Counted from the stretch's first letter, positions 1 through 11,728 are shown. The stretch is 64,000 nucleotides of DNA from Ornithodoros turicata (GCF_037126465.1 NC_088201.1:130076665-130140664); one strand, 5' to 3'. Notes: generated by a model from the sequence alone, not told the origin. Program-made: numbers and translations.

Positions 1-256
1 CGGGTAACTCTCAGTGTCGACTCCCGCTCCATGACTCCGTAGCGATGGCCAATAGCGTCGTTTCTTTGAAATTCCGACCAACCAACATGCTTTTCACGTG
101 CGCACGTTTGGAGCGCACCAACTTCAGACCTAAAGATAACCCTTGCTATGTCTGCGTTCAAGACTGGGCTCTAGGTAGACTGTAATCGAGAGAATGGCAT
201 AAACGCAGGCAACAGGTGAACAAACTCCACGACGGTAAAACTACGCCATAGGCAAA

Positions 257-316
257 CACACACAGGACAAACCCACAACAGCTCAAACAGCTGTCGTGTG
301 TTTGCCCTGTGTCTAC
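257..316. repeat. Inverted repeat resembling a PLE terminus
   Basis: Two arms of about 27 bases (257-283 and 288-316) pair with few mismatches around a CAAAC spacer, and each arm ends in ACAGCT at the centre. The arms carry CACAGGGCAAACACAC-like sequence. They resemble the ends of the palindrome at 18574-18710 and the 3' end of the Penelope-like element near 52200, which share CAGCTG with GTGTTTG. This suggests head-to-head ends of an old Penelope-like copy. The assignment is inferred from shared short motifs only. Confidence 0.4.
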
Positions 317-2210
317 GTTAGCCCTTCGTAAACTCTTCGTTTACCTCGCTCGTGCTCACTCACCTCCCGCTCTGTTCTTCGCTTGCATTCATGAGCTCTC
401 GTGCTTAGCTAGTTCGCCACATTGACTATGAGTGACTATGCTGAGTGATTAAGTGACTATGCTGTGTGACTATGCTCTTTGTGTAAGTTTCGCGAAGTTC
501 TCAGTTGTGTCATATTCCCCGAGAATGCTAGTTCATTCGAGTAGCTGTATAGCAGGTATAGGTGTTGTGGCAATGAGACCGTCATTTGTACATCGTATTG
601 TGGTACCTCTCGAACTTTCGGGTTATCGGGTGTTTTTATGTCGGGTTATCGCTGCGAAGCAACTTGCTATGAGCGCCGTAGAGACGTTGACAGATGGGGA
701 GAGGACATCAGAAAAGAGTGGTGGACAGGTGGTTAGTATGGGTTCTGGCCCGGCTTGAAGGAGGACTCAACCGACATTTGTCTGGATGGGCTGCCGGAGA
801 ACACGGGGGGAAAACCTGAGACGGCACAGCAAGGCCTATCTATATGCAAACCGTGTACGCCTTGGTAGAGGAGGTGCTGAGTGATTGAGTGCTTGCTGAT
901 TGCGTCGAGTGGTTGCTGAGTTCGATGAGTGACTGTTTCTGGATGGTCCACAGTACCGCGACCTCTACGAGAGCGTGAATGCTGATAGTCGCCATAGATT
1001 TGCCGGGGAGGACCATAGTGAAGCAGGTGGAGGTTGAAAGGGTTATTGAGGATAAGGAACGCGAATTAGCCGAGGTAGACCACAAACACGGACAACACAA
1101 ACGGAAGGACGAGCCGTTTGATTTCAGTGATTCCATAGAGGGTACCTGTCGCTTGGGACGGCCCGCATGTTTCGCTGTTATTAGTCAGCATTGTGCATGC
1201 GTGGTGCGCTGTAGAAGACCGCGTAGTGAAATGTTAGTCACGTGCAAGGAGCGTAAAAATCCGGGCACACGGTTGGTGTAGGAGTGCATTTGGCAACCGC
1301 AAGAGCTGCTGGACAATACTTTTCTTAGCATTCCAGCACGTTTCAACGGAAGCCCTCTTGTTTGTTCGAGGTCCTGGCTTATTGACAATTGTTTCCACCA
1401 ACTGCAAGCCACCAGGTGGGGATGCCACCAGATGCGTCTCGAGGAACAATGTGACGGTAACATTACTAGAGAAGGAGACAGCGACTTGGATGGACTGCAG
1501 CAAACCCGTGAAGGTGGCCCCACTGAACAAAAACTGGTTGAACCGTCTATTCTCGGTCTACCCTAGGTCGCGGGTCCACGATAGCAATGTGTGTACATGT
1601 GTCTGTGGGGAGGGGGGCAGGTAAACATCGGGCAGTCTGTACAGGCTAAGCGAGCAATTAGGACGAATAGAACAATTAGGACAACAGAACATTTAGGCCT
1701 CACCAACGTCCCAGCAAGAAACCTCGCCAAAAATCGCTCATGAGCAGGCTCATTCACGCTCAATTCGGCCAATGAGATGGGCGTGAGAGGGCGAGTAGGG
1801 AGTTGAGCGGGTGGTATGTGAACGAGCTGAGAACTGGGCGGGGCAGTGAGTGAACTTGAGTGTGAGCGAGAGTCAAAACTGCCGATGTATGTATGTCTGC
1901 ATATGAATGTCCGAACGCAGCAGGCGGGCGACGCGTTGCCCTATTAAACGTTGCAATAGCGGTCGCAATGCGCCCATTGTTTCTGAATGGCTCCCTTCCC
2001 GAGCCTTGTCCTCCTGTCGAATATGGGACGTTAGCTTTCCCCAAATGAGAAGCACCGTAGTTTGCCGTGCTCAATGCATGGCCCATGGGTCGTACTCTCC
2101 CTACAAACTCACGGCGTTCACAGCGCTAGTTCACGTGCTACGCAACGACCGATTCTTCGTGGAAAGCACTAACGTGGACATGAATTAACAAACAAATCGC
2201 AACAGGACTG
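317..2210. other. No gene recognised; degenerate GAGTGA-type repeats
   Basis: None of the reading frames here shows a recognisable domain. Loose repeats of TGAGTGA, GTGACTATG and GAGCGAG occur at about 330-480, 845-935 and 1740-1880, and again at 3355-3430. They look like decayed tandem arrays of one dispersed simple-repeat type. No splice-bounded exon with a plausible product was found. Confidence 0.4.
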
Positions 2211-2239
2211 TCACACCGCCGAACGCCCCCTGGTCTACC

Positions 2240-3330
2240 GGCTGTGCCACCCACCTTCGCACGTCTTCCTGACCTCCAGGTCCGCAGAGCTCTGGGTCCC
2301 CCTCAAGTCCTTCGAGCCCATTTTTATGCTCTCGTAGACGCGAAGTTTTCCACCGCTACCGCCGCTTACTAAGTCCGCGTCAGCATTTGTCATCCCCGAC
2401 GAAGGCATAGGTCAAGGACGTCGCCTTTGGCATTGTACATCATCTACAGCTGCGGAACTCTACGCCATACTTTTCTTTTTGCAGCACATCGTTCCTCCCC
2501 CCCCCCCCTCGGAATTGGGTGGTCTTTACTGACATTATCTGTGCTGCAAATAATTGAAAAATCTTGCATACGAGGCTCCTCCGCACCGTTGCTTATGGAT
2601 GTGTTAACCGCTTACAAACTTGTCTACGAAGCAGGACATAGGCTCGCTCTTCAATGGCTTCCCGCCCATTGCGGTGTCGAAGGCAATGAACTGGCGCACA
2701 GCGCTGCCGAAGCAGCTCTCTCGCCTCGGACAAGGACGCGTCTTGCACTGCTGAGAGGGAATCGGCGGTCCATACTTCGAAGCCTTGTGACTCCTCTGGC
2801 TACCCGCCAACGGACCGCTGACATACTACCCCCCGCCATGCTGAGCAGAGTTTACCCAGCACTCGCTTTTCGCGTGCCAGCACCTAGCTCTCGTCAAGAC
2901 GCTGCATTAGTTCATCGAATGTGCCTCGACGTGGCCTTCACAGCACAGTGGCGCTACCACTTAAGACAAGTTAACTCTCCCTACTGCAGTCACTGCGGTG
3001 TTGTTGAAGATTTCGGGCACATTCTTCTTCATTGCCCACACCACCACCCTTCCCGTTCCGTACTCTCAGCCTCCCTCAACGAGCTAGACTCCCGCCCCCC
3101 TCTCCCACACAAAATTGCTTGGCCCCTGGCCGCATCCAGCTCACCAACGTTCTGCCCTCAAGGCTCTCTTCACCTTTTTGGACGCCACATGACTTCAATC
3201 CTCATTGTAACGGGACCCATTCCTTCATTCCCCGCTTTACCTCCAGCAACGGGGCAGAGTATCGCCCCCCGCGATGGAACTCCCCACCCATCCTCCTCCA
3301 ATAAACTTGGTGTTGTTGCTAAGTCAAAGC
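2240..3330 (+). pseudogene. LINE 3' end: RNase H and terminal zinc knuckle
   Basis: This is the C-terminal part of a non-LTR retrotransposon ORF2 with an RNase H domain. The domain starts in a different frame near 2330 (VDAKFSTATAAY, then AAELYA near 2455 and FTDIICAA near 2530) and continues in the open frame of 2427-3344 with QWLPAHCGVEGNELAHSAA. That order matches the D-E-D-H/D core of such RNases H. A terminal CSHCGVVEDFGHILLHC motif follows at about 2985-3037, the usual C2HC knuckle after the RNase H. At least one frameshift lies around the poly-C run at 2496-2511. The element ends near 3330 after an AATAAA at 3300. The reverse transcriptase is missing, so it is a 5'-truncated, dead copy. 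An I-like or related RNase H-bearing clade is likely; the exact clade is not resolved. Confidence 0.8.
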
Positions 3331-3665
3331 AGCACAAACGATGACACAGAGTTCAGCTGGAAGCGAGTGAGCGAGCCTAGAGGTGAGCTGGCGGTGAGTG
3401 AGTCTGAGTCAGCCAGCAGAGGGCTGAGCGGACTGAACATGTCAGCTTACATGTCAGTCTATTTACAGAGCTTTCTTAATTTCGTCAATATGCATGTTTC
3501 CAGTAGGTCAAGAATGTTAGACTATTTTAATGCGTTAGCATTGGGAGCGTCAAGCTGGCAAAAGCGGTATGTGTGTGCGCGAGAGAGAGAGGGCGATGGT
3601 GAAGCCACACCGAGGCAGAGGTATTGGTGGAGATGTAACGGGGGCATAAGAGGGTAAATGTAAAT

Positions 3666-4824
3666 GGGTCATTCCAGGCTGTGTGCATGCGGTTGTGGGT
3701 CATCCAGGCTGTGTGTGAAACCGTTGTGCATTCATTTATGTGGGTATCTTTTCGCTCTTACTTCAAACTGTTAGAATCGCGAAAATAAAATATGTAGCCT
3801 GTCTGAATTGCAAATAAACTGTTTTTATCATTCCAGCCTGCTTGGGTGATCATCAGGGTGGATACATCAGTAAGCACCACATGAACGTCTCGGGCTAGTA
3901 CGCGGTAGTAGCATAGATGTGACTTAGCTGAGTATAATGTATGTTGTTGTCCTCCATAACGGATAGGAAAACTTCACCACACCCGCCCTGCTCGCGACCC
4001 ACCCGTGCGCCGTTCAGCGTAACCATGTGTACAGTGGGTGGGATATAAAAAATATTTTCTCGCCCTTATCAAAAAGTACCTTCTGATTTTTTTATATGCT
4101 TTAGTATAGATATTGATCTGCCATCTCTATCTATTTGGACTGTTCTCGGCCGACCGCTTCATTTTCAAAAATGGCGCCAACATAACCAGAAGTACGGCAT
4201 TTGGGATTAAAATGGGCAAAAAGTATTGTGTGGTCGACCTTCAAAACATGTGATTTTGAAGTATGGAAGGTAGGGAACACGCTGAATTTATTTGTCCCTT
4301 CCAGCTTGTGAGAAAAGTGCCCTTAGCAAGGCGCAAAGTTGTAGGAAATAGTGCCAAAAAGCAGCCCTGTTTCGCTGGCCGAAAATGAAACTCGAGGGAA
4401 GAACTTGATATTGGCAGAATGTTAGGGCTACGCTCTTTCATTCTATGTCACTGAAGTCCACCTAGACTCAAAAGTAGGTAACTTTTTTCGTAGCATGGTT
4501 TTCGCGATTCTCACGAACTTTGACCCCGCCTAAATCGACAACGGTTCAACAATTGTCCAGTAAAACTCGGGAAAACATCTTTCTTTGCAATAAGGAGTCC
4601 ATGATAATTTTTGGAAGCAGAACTGAGGGGGCAGGCAGTAAGTTCACAACTCATAGAATATCAGACGAGTGAATACTTGAAACAAAGTCAAAACAATAAT
4701 TCTCACGACAGGTGGAGATTATAGCATTCTAAACCATATAATAAAATTTTAATCAATAAAATAAACATAGATATGCTTTTGGGGGTCGAGAACGACCTTT
4801 GGGTGATTTGGCCTGGAATGACCC
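3666..4824. mobile_element. TIR DNA transposon, GGGTCATTCCAGGC ends
   Basis: The 14-base sequence GGGTCATTCCAGGC at 3666 is repeated exactly as its reverse complement at 4811-4824, giving a 1159-bp element. AAAT flanks both sides (3662-3665 and 4825-4828), a likely 4-bp target duplication. The interior has no convincing transposase; the longest minus-strand frame (4241-4441) has no recognised domain, so the copy is non-autonomous. Superfamily is unassigned. Confidence 0.7.
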
Positions 4825-4864
4825 AAATGAATGTTTATTATATGCAATTGAAGTCGTTGAAGGT

Positions 4865-5157
4865 AACTAAGAATAAGAGGAAAAAGTAATTAAAGTACAG
4901 CGAGCAAGTTGAGAGAGCAATATGTAACTAGGAGAAATATTAAATGGAATTAAAGATTAGCAAAGGTAACCGCATGTTAGAGGGTGTAATTCAATGTAAT
5001 TAAAGGTACTTAACGTCAATTAAGGGAAATGGAGTGTAATTAAGGAAACGTAATTACAGGGAATAAGTGAAATTTAAGCTTACCTCAGCTAACCTGCGGT
5101 TACCTACTGTAGTTAAAGAATAACTTAAAGTAATTGACGCTAATTAAAGCTTAATTA
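4865..5157. repeat. AT-rich degenerate GTAATTAA repeat
   Basis: A 290-base tract where GTAATTAA, GGTAACC and CTTAA-like words recur on both strands, for example near 4885, 5002, 5036, 5050 and 5130. Two words form an inverted pair (GGTAACCGCATG near 4967 and CTGCGGTTACC near 5093). It may be a decayed element with subterminal repeats or plain low-complexity DNA. Confidence 0.35.
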
Positions 5158-5184
5158 TATGAACTTACATATAGTAACTGTTAG

Positions 5185-5310
5185 TGTCCAACCGGACGTC
5201 AACTATAGAGCGAGAGTGGACAACCGGAAGCCAGACCAGACCGGAAGTGGACAATCGGAACCCGAGTTTATGCCGGAAGTGGATAGCAGGAAGTCAAACA
5301 TAGATAAGAA
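5185..5310. repeat. Short tandem CCGGAAGTGGACA-type repeats
   Basis: Four or so imperfect copies of a unit containing CCGGAAGTGGACAAYCGGAA lie in a row. The 5159-5353 reading frame across it is a by-product of the repeat, not a supported gene. Confidence 0.5.
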
Positions 5311-5824
5311 AAGGCGCTTAATGCTAACTCATTTCTCTCGCATTTACGGCTAAATCGCCACTGAATTCCTCACGCATGAGTGATGTAACGATGTACACGT
5401 AGCGAGAGTTCGGTTGTAGGTGGGGATAAATAGAAATGATTTCTTTGGGAAGCTCAGGAAAAAGTAATGTCCGTTGTCCTGCAGCTTAACACGTCTTACA
5501 TGATTTGCACGGCTATAGGTTGGTGGTTGAGCTCGAGTCCCCCGTGAAAGGCATCGTAGTTGTTTTTTTTTCCTGACACTAACTCTTCACTTCTTTTTTT
5601 ACGACATACATATGAAGAAACACCTGGAAGTGTGGTAGGTTTTTACCAGCGGAACGCTTACTGTTGTTACAAAACTTTTCTAGCATGACATGAAGCTCTT
5701 GCCTGGACTACAATATTCAGTTAATGTTATGCCTACCTAGCAGTTTCTGTACCATGAAACCAGAACGAGCACCATTTTCCAAGGAGTAGTTCCCGACTAG
5801 CTTTTTTCTCACCCCTCTTGACAG

Positions 5825-6052
5825 TTAGTTTTCGCTGAGGAGGAACTAGACGGAATTGAAGTGCCCTGTTATACAAGGAAGGAACACTCTGAGAAGAGGT
5901 GCCCTGAACAGATGCCACCCTACCACATGCTCTCTGGCACAACCAAGGACAGTGTTAAAGCTGCTATAGAGATCCTCAACGGCACCATCTCCGAACAGGA
6001 CGCAGAGGCGGCAGCTGAAGATATCATTGCTTTCGAAGTCGGGCTGGCTGAG
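5825..6052 (+). CDS. M13 peptidase-like exon A
   Basis: This exon is bounded by a strong acceptor (pyrimidine-rich tract then TTGACAG ending at 5824) and a GTAAGC donor at 6053. It is 228 bases (76 codons) and phase 0 at both ends. The product runs LVFAEEELDGIEV... and ends with EDIIAFEVGLAE. The last 35 residues (KDSVKAAIEILNGT, then a short acidic stretch and EDIIAFEVGLAE) fit the helix of M13 (neprilysin/ECE family) N-terminal domains that reads roughly ILGG..EDA...A.D+L.FE..LA. Exon B at 8486 encodes the same segment. Downstream exons at 35322 and 44826 continue the M13 pattern in order. These enzymes are membrane-anchored or secreted zinc peptidases, and ticks have many. The HExxH active site is not in this window. 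The family call rests on pattern recognition; the splice sites are seen directly. Confidence 0.6.
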
Positions 6053-6638
6053 GTAAGCACCGGCTTAACTTAACTCGCATATGACTTTCCTAATTATTAC
6101 TGCTCAATTAATATTACTTTCCTTCTACTCCTTCTCTGCATTTACTTCGTCTACACGATCATAGCCATGCCAGTTGCAAACAATAAGCCTGCCCGCGGGG
6201 ACACGAAAACAAGTGTATAGCTAGCACCAGAGCCATGTATCAAAGTGGAGTCCGGTCAGTAATGACACCTGAAGCTACACCCACTTTTTGAGCTGTCTGA
6301 ACAATGACGTCTTTAAACATAGGACATTATCAATCAAGCTTGCTCAGTATCTGTACCTCTATCCTACATAGGCAGCGCCATTCTAGGCGGTAAATAGACC
6401 GGACGGGATTGAGATGGATAGTTCCTGCGATTTGCAAAACTAGTGGGTTTCCCACTTTAATTCCAAGAACGCCACCTAGACGGCAAGACACTTCCGCAAG
6501 TGTCATTTCCCATCCACTGTTGTACTGAATTTGTACTCAACTTTCTGAACCTCAAAATTCGTTGGAATCAAACGGACTTTGAGGGTCAGAAAATTCAGTA
6601 CTTAAAATCTTCTCCGCATAACATATTCGAGTATACCC

Positions 6639-6680
6639 AAGTATGATGGTTGACCAGGATCCTAGTCAACTATCATACTT
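6639..6680. repeat. Hairpin with 16-bp arms
   Basis: AAGTATGATGGTTGAC at 6639 pairs with GTCAACTATCATACTT at 6665-6680 across a 10-base spacer. A weaker inverted pair around GTACTGAATTT lies just upstream (6520-6605). Together they suggest a small decayed foldback element within the intron between exons A and B. Confidence 0.5.
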
Positions 6681-6934
6681 AATAACGTCGTTCTAGTCCC
6701 TGATTTGTGGAAAATGAGGCGTATACGTCAATTTCGTGATAATTAGCTACCTCATAAAAGACTCAATAAAAGAAGCATACGTCTCCCGTGTACAACTGAT
6801 CAGAGGAGAGAACGACGCCATTCGGGATGACGGTTGGCTAGGACTGTGCTTCGCGGCAGCCAACAACGGCGAGCCGATCCTTCCAGTAACCTCCCTCCCC
6901 CTTTTCTGTTCCAAGAGTATATAGGGGGCGGCGG

Positions 6935-7125
6935 TCTCCTTTTTCCGAATTTTGCTCTCATCGGTGCTACAATTTAGTGGAAGGGCGTAGCAGAAGTAGT
7001 GGCTGACTTGACTTTGGCACCCTAATACAAGCACGTTCCGCCCTTTGAAAGGACTCCACTGCCGCTTTTTCCGAATTTTGCGGTTGTCGCTGCTAAACTC
7101 CCAGTTGATCGGCGTAGCATCGATA
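6935..7125. repeat. Two-copy tandem repeat (about 125 bp)
   Basis: CTTTTTCCGAATTTTGC occurs at about 6940 and 7066. Both copies are followed by a CGGTGCTA/CGCTGCTA word and GGCGTAGCA about 45 bases on, so a unit of about 125 bases was duplicated in tandem and has diverged. Confidence 0.45.
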
Positions 7126-7929
7126 GGGATGTTCGTTTTAGGGTTTATTACATTAGAAATTCACGGTGGAAAATCGTGTGATTGCTTCGAAAGAAAAGTC
7201 AGGGATGAATCGGGCGTGTCCTGTGGCGTGTTTTATGTGGTTGGGAGTTTCCGGGTAGAACTAATACGTATGAGTCAAGCTGCCAACATGATTGCAGGGA
7301 TCAACCATGGAATTCGACACGTGTCCAAAAGAGCCGGCGTTTGGTATTGCCTAGGAGAAGACTGACAGGAGGACCTTCACGGGGCGGGGGGGGGGGGGGT
7401 TATTGGGTGCCAAAGGATTTAGGTTGATAACGTGATTCACTACTTTCGTGGCTCACTGTAAATGTAAATCAGTTTGAAAGACGCTGTGGAATTTGGAGAG
7501 AAACCGGGTTAAGCAAGAATTTGAGAAAATTGGTTTGGGGTGCAAATGTCGCAAAAAATCGCTTTTAACGCGATCACAAACCCTAAGCATGAATCGTCGC
7601 AAATAAGTATTTGACAACGTGATACAAGCCTACCCCCCATTTTAAAGAGCGCTGCTACCACGTTTTCTGAACTGTCGCGCCTCTTAAGCAGGAGATGAAC
7701 AAACATAGCAAAACTTTCGGTTTCTCTCGCTTACAAATTGCGGACGCAAGGAGTGAATGCTGCCTTACTCTCTTTGCTATGGTAAAGACATCTTTGGTCC
7801 CGAGGTGAAACGGTCTTGCTTTTGAGTGACCCATCGAATAAAATCAAATAATGTTTTCAAAAAGTCGTGTGCACCGCTATTTTAATTACTGCAATGCGCC
7901 GATGCATGCATCCCTGGCACATTCTGACA

Positions 7930-8330
7930 CACAATGGCAGAAGCGGCAAATACTGACTGAAACCGTTATGCTCTGTTGTGTTTCTAACAGAAGTTCACTA
8001 TATTTGCTAAAATCTCACTGGAGTATGGTACCGGAATTGTGGCAGTTATTCAACTCATCCCGTCGTCATTCGTGTAGTTGTTGTTGTTGCTAAAGCCTGT
8101 GTTCCGACCTTTTAAACTGAAATATACCTGTTGTTCTAACCCTCGAAGTGGCAAATATTGATTGCCATTATAATGTTCGGTTGTGTTACTTGTAGAAGTT
8201 CAATACATTTCCTAATACCGGTGTTCCGACCTCTTAAACTGAAATATGCCTGTACTTGTACCCCTGCGAGTGGCAAATATTGCTTGAAATAGCAATGCTT
8301 TGGGTCGCGACGAGGTCGTCTATGTTGTTA
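7930..8330. repeat. Degenerate 122-bp tandem repeat
   Basis: The units at 8097-8218 and 8219-8330 share GTGTTCCGACCT, TTAAACTGAAATAT, AGTGGCAAATATTG and an AATGTT/AATGCT stretch at equal spacing. A more divergent copy sits at 7930-8096 (GGCAAATACTGACTGAAA, AGAAGTTCACTATATTTGC). The array ends 150 bases before exon B. Confidence 0.6.
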
Positions 8331-8485
8331 AGGGTCGCGAGGTGGCGAAGCCTGGGAACCACTGACAAATTAGCTCGCAAGCTCTCAAGCTAGCGTCGAG
8401 CGTTCTGTCTGATTTTAAATTTTGGAGCATATAGGGGAACCCTGAGATAACTCTCAATAAATGGTCCGCACTTTTGCTCACGCAG

Positions 8486-8632
8486 TTGTTCTTGTCCTTG
8501 GGAAAATCAGAAAGCCAAAAGGATTCTGTTCAGCTTGTGCAGGACGTGGAGTTACTGAATGGCACGGTTGGAATCGAGACCACTGATGCCATCAAGAGCA
8601 AAATAACTGACTTCCAAGGCGGACTCGGTAAG
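8486..8632 (+). CDS. M13 peptidase-like exon B (second version of the segment)
   Basis: This 147-base exon (49 codons, phase 0 at both ends) follows a CTTTTGCTCACGCAG acceptor and ends at an AAG|GTAAGT donor. It encodes LFLSLGKSESQ..., then KDSVQLVQDVELLNGT and finally ITDFQGGLGK. Aligned with exon A, KDSV, E-LLNGT, a run of A/I/K helix residues and F-GL-K recur at the same spacing, so the two exons are homologous. The segment corresponds to the M13 helix that ends in FE..LA. Either the gene has two alternative exons for one helix, or two paralogous peptidase genes lie in tandem. The next exon, at 35322, starts in the compatible phase. Confidence 0.55.
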
Positions 8633-8799
8633 GTAAGTCAATAACGTCCTTCTTCTGCTTGGTCTAACTTGTTGTTTATTTAAAACGAAGAAAACAAAGA
8701 ATGAATAAGATTTTCACTTGAAATTGCGAACGTAGCCGAAGTTTAATGTTTACCGTGACAACTTTCATGCGAACTAACTTTAATTAGTAACACATTGCG

Positions 8800-8894
8800 A
8801 CTTTTTACCCACCTTTCGTAGATCGTTACAGGGTTATCGTTACAGGGATCGTTAGAGGGATCGTTACAGTGTAGGCTGGCGATCGCCAGCCTAC
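8800..8894. repeat. GATCGTTACAGG repeat and perfect 24-bp palindrome
   Basis: GATCGTTACAGG-like units repeat four times at about 8820-8870. They run directly into a perfect palindrome at 8871-8894, centred on GGCGATCGCC with GTAGGCT and AGCCTAC as its outer ends. A second short palindrome, CTACGTAG, overlaps its right edge. Confidence 0.7.
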
Positions 8895-10400
8895 GTAGGC
8901 GCCTTCGGATTGCCATCTGGATCCCCGGAGCTTCAGCGTGATGAGATGGAAGTTGCTGCGATGAGCTCTGCACTGCGCGTGACGACGGATGATGCGGAGC
9001 CTCCTGTGTTCGGCGTCAAGCGCAGAAAAATGAACGCGGACGAGGACAACGCTTGTAGCAATTTTCACTGCATCAGTGGTGGACCGAAAAAAGCCACCTT
9101 CACTGTCGGGCGTGTTGGCCGCGAAAGAAGATTCAAGAGCAGTTCTGTAGCTCTCCCTGTTGGTTCGCTTGATGCAGTGACTAGCGTGGAGGCAGTGGAC
9201 GCCACGGATGTTAATCAATATTGGTAGGTCGTCACTCCCATGCGTGCCTACGTCAAAGCACCAGGTGAAACGATACGCTATCGATGTGGACACGGCTGTA
9301 AGATACAGGCACGATGAAAGTAGTGCGCCTCAGATAAATGTAGACGGGCCATTATTGAGGAGCCTCAGATCCCGCTCTTTAAACAAGACGACAAACTTAT
9401 CTCCTCTTGAATCCGAGCGCGTGCTCCCTCGGATGACGTTACAGACGACATACGGGGAGGGAATGCTGTCCAGTAGGACCCCAAATCATTCACATTATAA
9501 TTAGTTGCCAGCGGAGTGCATTAGGAGACGACCGTGAGGTCAAGGGAAGCTAAATGAACGGTACAACATACGTATTCACCAGCCCCTGTCATTCGCACGT
9601 GGTTTTGTATTTAAGGTATACCGGAACGCAGGAAGAGCGCGGCACTGTTTCTTCTTCCAAGGGGATCGGTAACGAAGATGACATATTCCTTAGATATCCT
9701 ATACATATCCCATAGATATAAATCCTTAGTAATGCCACATTTCGATATGTACATCAGGGGGAATTTCTGTCGCTACAGGAACTGGCGGTAATCAGACAAC
9801 TTCGACTGCTGACTCCTCGAGTTCCTCGAGTTCCTCCAGTTCGAGCAACCAACCTGTTGCTTCCTGATACCGAGACGCTGACAGGGTCGTCGTCCTATTA
9901 GCCATTCCGCGTTACCGAGGTGGAGGCACCATTGTTGAGTAGTGGTTCGAGATCAAGCCCTGCTCTGACCTAGATCGGCTACTCGGATGCTCGGTAGATC
10001 GGATGCTAATGGAATCCGAAAAACGATGGCACGTTGTGTTGCAGACAACATAATGAGGACGGAGCCGAACACATTGTCGGAACTTGGGAGAGCAGACTGG
10101 CAGCAAGTTTGACATTGGGATCCAGTCACAGATTGCATCGGTTTACGTTTCTTTGAATGCGTTTGGGATGAGGAGGCACGCGTGGCAGTCTGAGCTTCCT
10201 TGCAAAAGGGGCGAATGTTTTCTTGGGTTTCTTGTTTCCAGCCCATTGCTGTTGACTGGTAGTTGGAAGGTACTGGTACTTGTCACGTGAGCTTCAGGGT
10301 CGTGTACAAAATCAGGCTGCGGTCGATTATTGACTAGATAAGGTGAAATTATACTTTCGCACAAGACTCTCCGTTCATGACTGGCCGTTACTGCCTTACC
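8895..10400. other. No gene recognised
   Basis: Several frames of up to 155 codons exist on both strands (for example 8826-9293 minus), but they overlap each other, lack domain signatures and lack convincing splice borders. The minus strand at 9912-10364 may be the basic C-terminal tail of the LINE ORF1 that follows (KKRK-rich), but this is weak. Confidence 0.3.
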
Positions 10401-10413
10401 AGCTCTACAGGCT

Positions 10414-10599
10414 CTATAGGTGTCCGTATGAGGTTGGGTGCAGTTTGCGGATTTCGGAAAAAAGCATCGTCATACAGTCTCTGAAGTCGTGGGGACTAAC
10501 ACACTCTTTGCACCGCAGGAGTCCGCGGCAATATCGGGCATAATGGCTGTACCTTTGACATCTGTAGCATTGTACGGGCGAGTCAACGTGCTCCGACAC
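10414..10599 (-). pseudogene. LINE ORF1 (gag-like) CCHC knuckle fragment
   Basis: The frame encodes two closely spaced knuckles, CYRCQRYSHYARYC and then CKECVSPHDFRDC, the arrangement of the nucleic-acid-binding part of ORF1 in Jockey/I-group LINEs. It lies downstream, in minus-strand order, of the ORF1 N-terminal pieces at 11729-12513. About 1.1 kb of unrelated sequence separates them, so the ORF is broken. ORF1 proteins coat the LINE RNA; this copy cannot make one. Confidence 0.65.
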
Positions 10600-11728
10600 C
10601 GATTAGCGGGAGAATCCCGGACAGACTTCCAACGGGAGCGCTAGTCCCGTGTGGAAGGTCAGGAAAACGCTGAATTTATAGGGACATAAACAACGAGATT
10701 TGGCCGAGGCAGACCAACAATTAGGGGCGACACAGACAAGTAAGCCTCAAACGCCCAGAAATTAACTAACGTTGTTTGCATTCGTTATAGGGACAGTCTC
10801 GTACAGCCTGGCGGATTTTGAAACTTAGCCAAAACTAGCTTCACGAGTACTGTACACATACAACCGTCAAAGTTTCATTCGGAATAACCAAGTCCTTTTC
10901 GGGGAATTTCTCGAAACGTGCCGTAATAGCAGACGACGAAAGCTGCGCTTTTCTCATGCATACGTCATTTATGACGTCGACCTGCGGGTACGTCGTCGTT
11001 GCCATGGTAATTGTAACTTGCAGAAGCACCTCGGGTTGAGTCATCCCCCTTGCTCTCGAAATGGGGACACTCAGGCATATACCTCCGCGATCGGAGAATG
11101 TAGTCCGAGCATTCACTGTGGGGTCTGCGATAATGTGGCGCATAATCGGATACGTGCAACCTAAGTCACGTGTTTTCTTTCCGCGAGTATTTAATGCGGT
11201 TTTTAAATACAAACGCACTCCTTCTCCATGTACGTTGTCAGCGACACTTCATTTCGAAGTTGATTGATCAGTGTACAGCGGGGAGTCTAATGGAAGCGAG
11301 CGTAATATAATTTTGGTCGGAGCTGTAATGAGACCGCGCGCGCGATAGCCAACGACTTCAGATTTGTGATTGTGGAAGGGGTTGTCCTGCGACTTTTAAC
11401 TTGTCTCTGAGTATTAACATAGTTGTTCTAAACCACCATGCTTGCCACTTCTTAGAATGCGCGTTGTTCACCTGAGAACTGAAAGAGAATGTACGAGAGT
11501 TGCCGCGGTGCCCAGTAACTTCTGAAAGTTGTCCGCTCACGCTGATGCACTAGCACGCGCAAAAGCAGACGGTTTCTGTATCCTATCACGGACTTACCCG
11601 CAGGGCGACGTGGCCGTTCTTATTGTTGCCAACACAGATGGCGGCATGCTCTGCAATCTCTATCAATTTAATTCGGTTATTTAATAACTGTGGCGTGTTT
11701 TCTCGGGTAAATTAGCAGTATTCCATTT

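Noticed and set aside
2240..2426. A separate small gene upstream of the LINE tail
   Set aside because: In another frame this sequence encodes the start of the same RNase H (catalytic Asp and Glu blocks), so it is the frameshifted LINE itself.
5159..5353. Small coding gene
   Set aside because: The frame is produced by the CCGGAAGTGGACA tandem repeat.
5515..5555. Another tRNA-derived SINE
   Set aside because: GAGCTCGAGTCCC resembles a B box, but no A box, body or tail could be matched to the two SINE types present.
8826..9293. 155-codon minus-strand frame as a gene
   Set aside because: No domain, opposed by another long frame, and it runs over the simple repeat and palindrome at 8800-8894.
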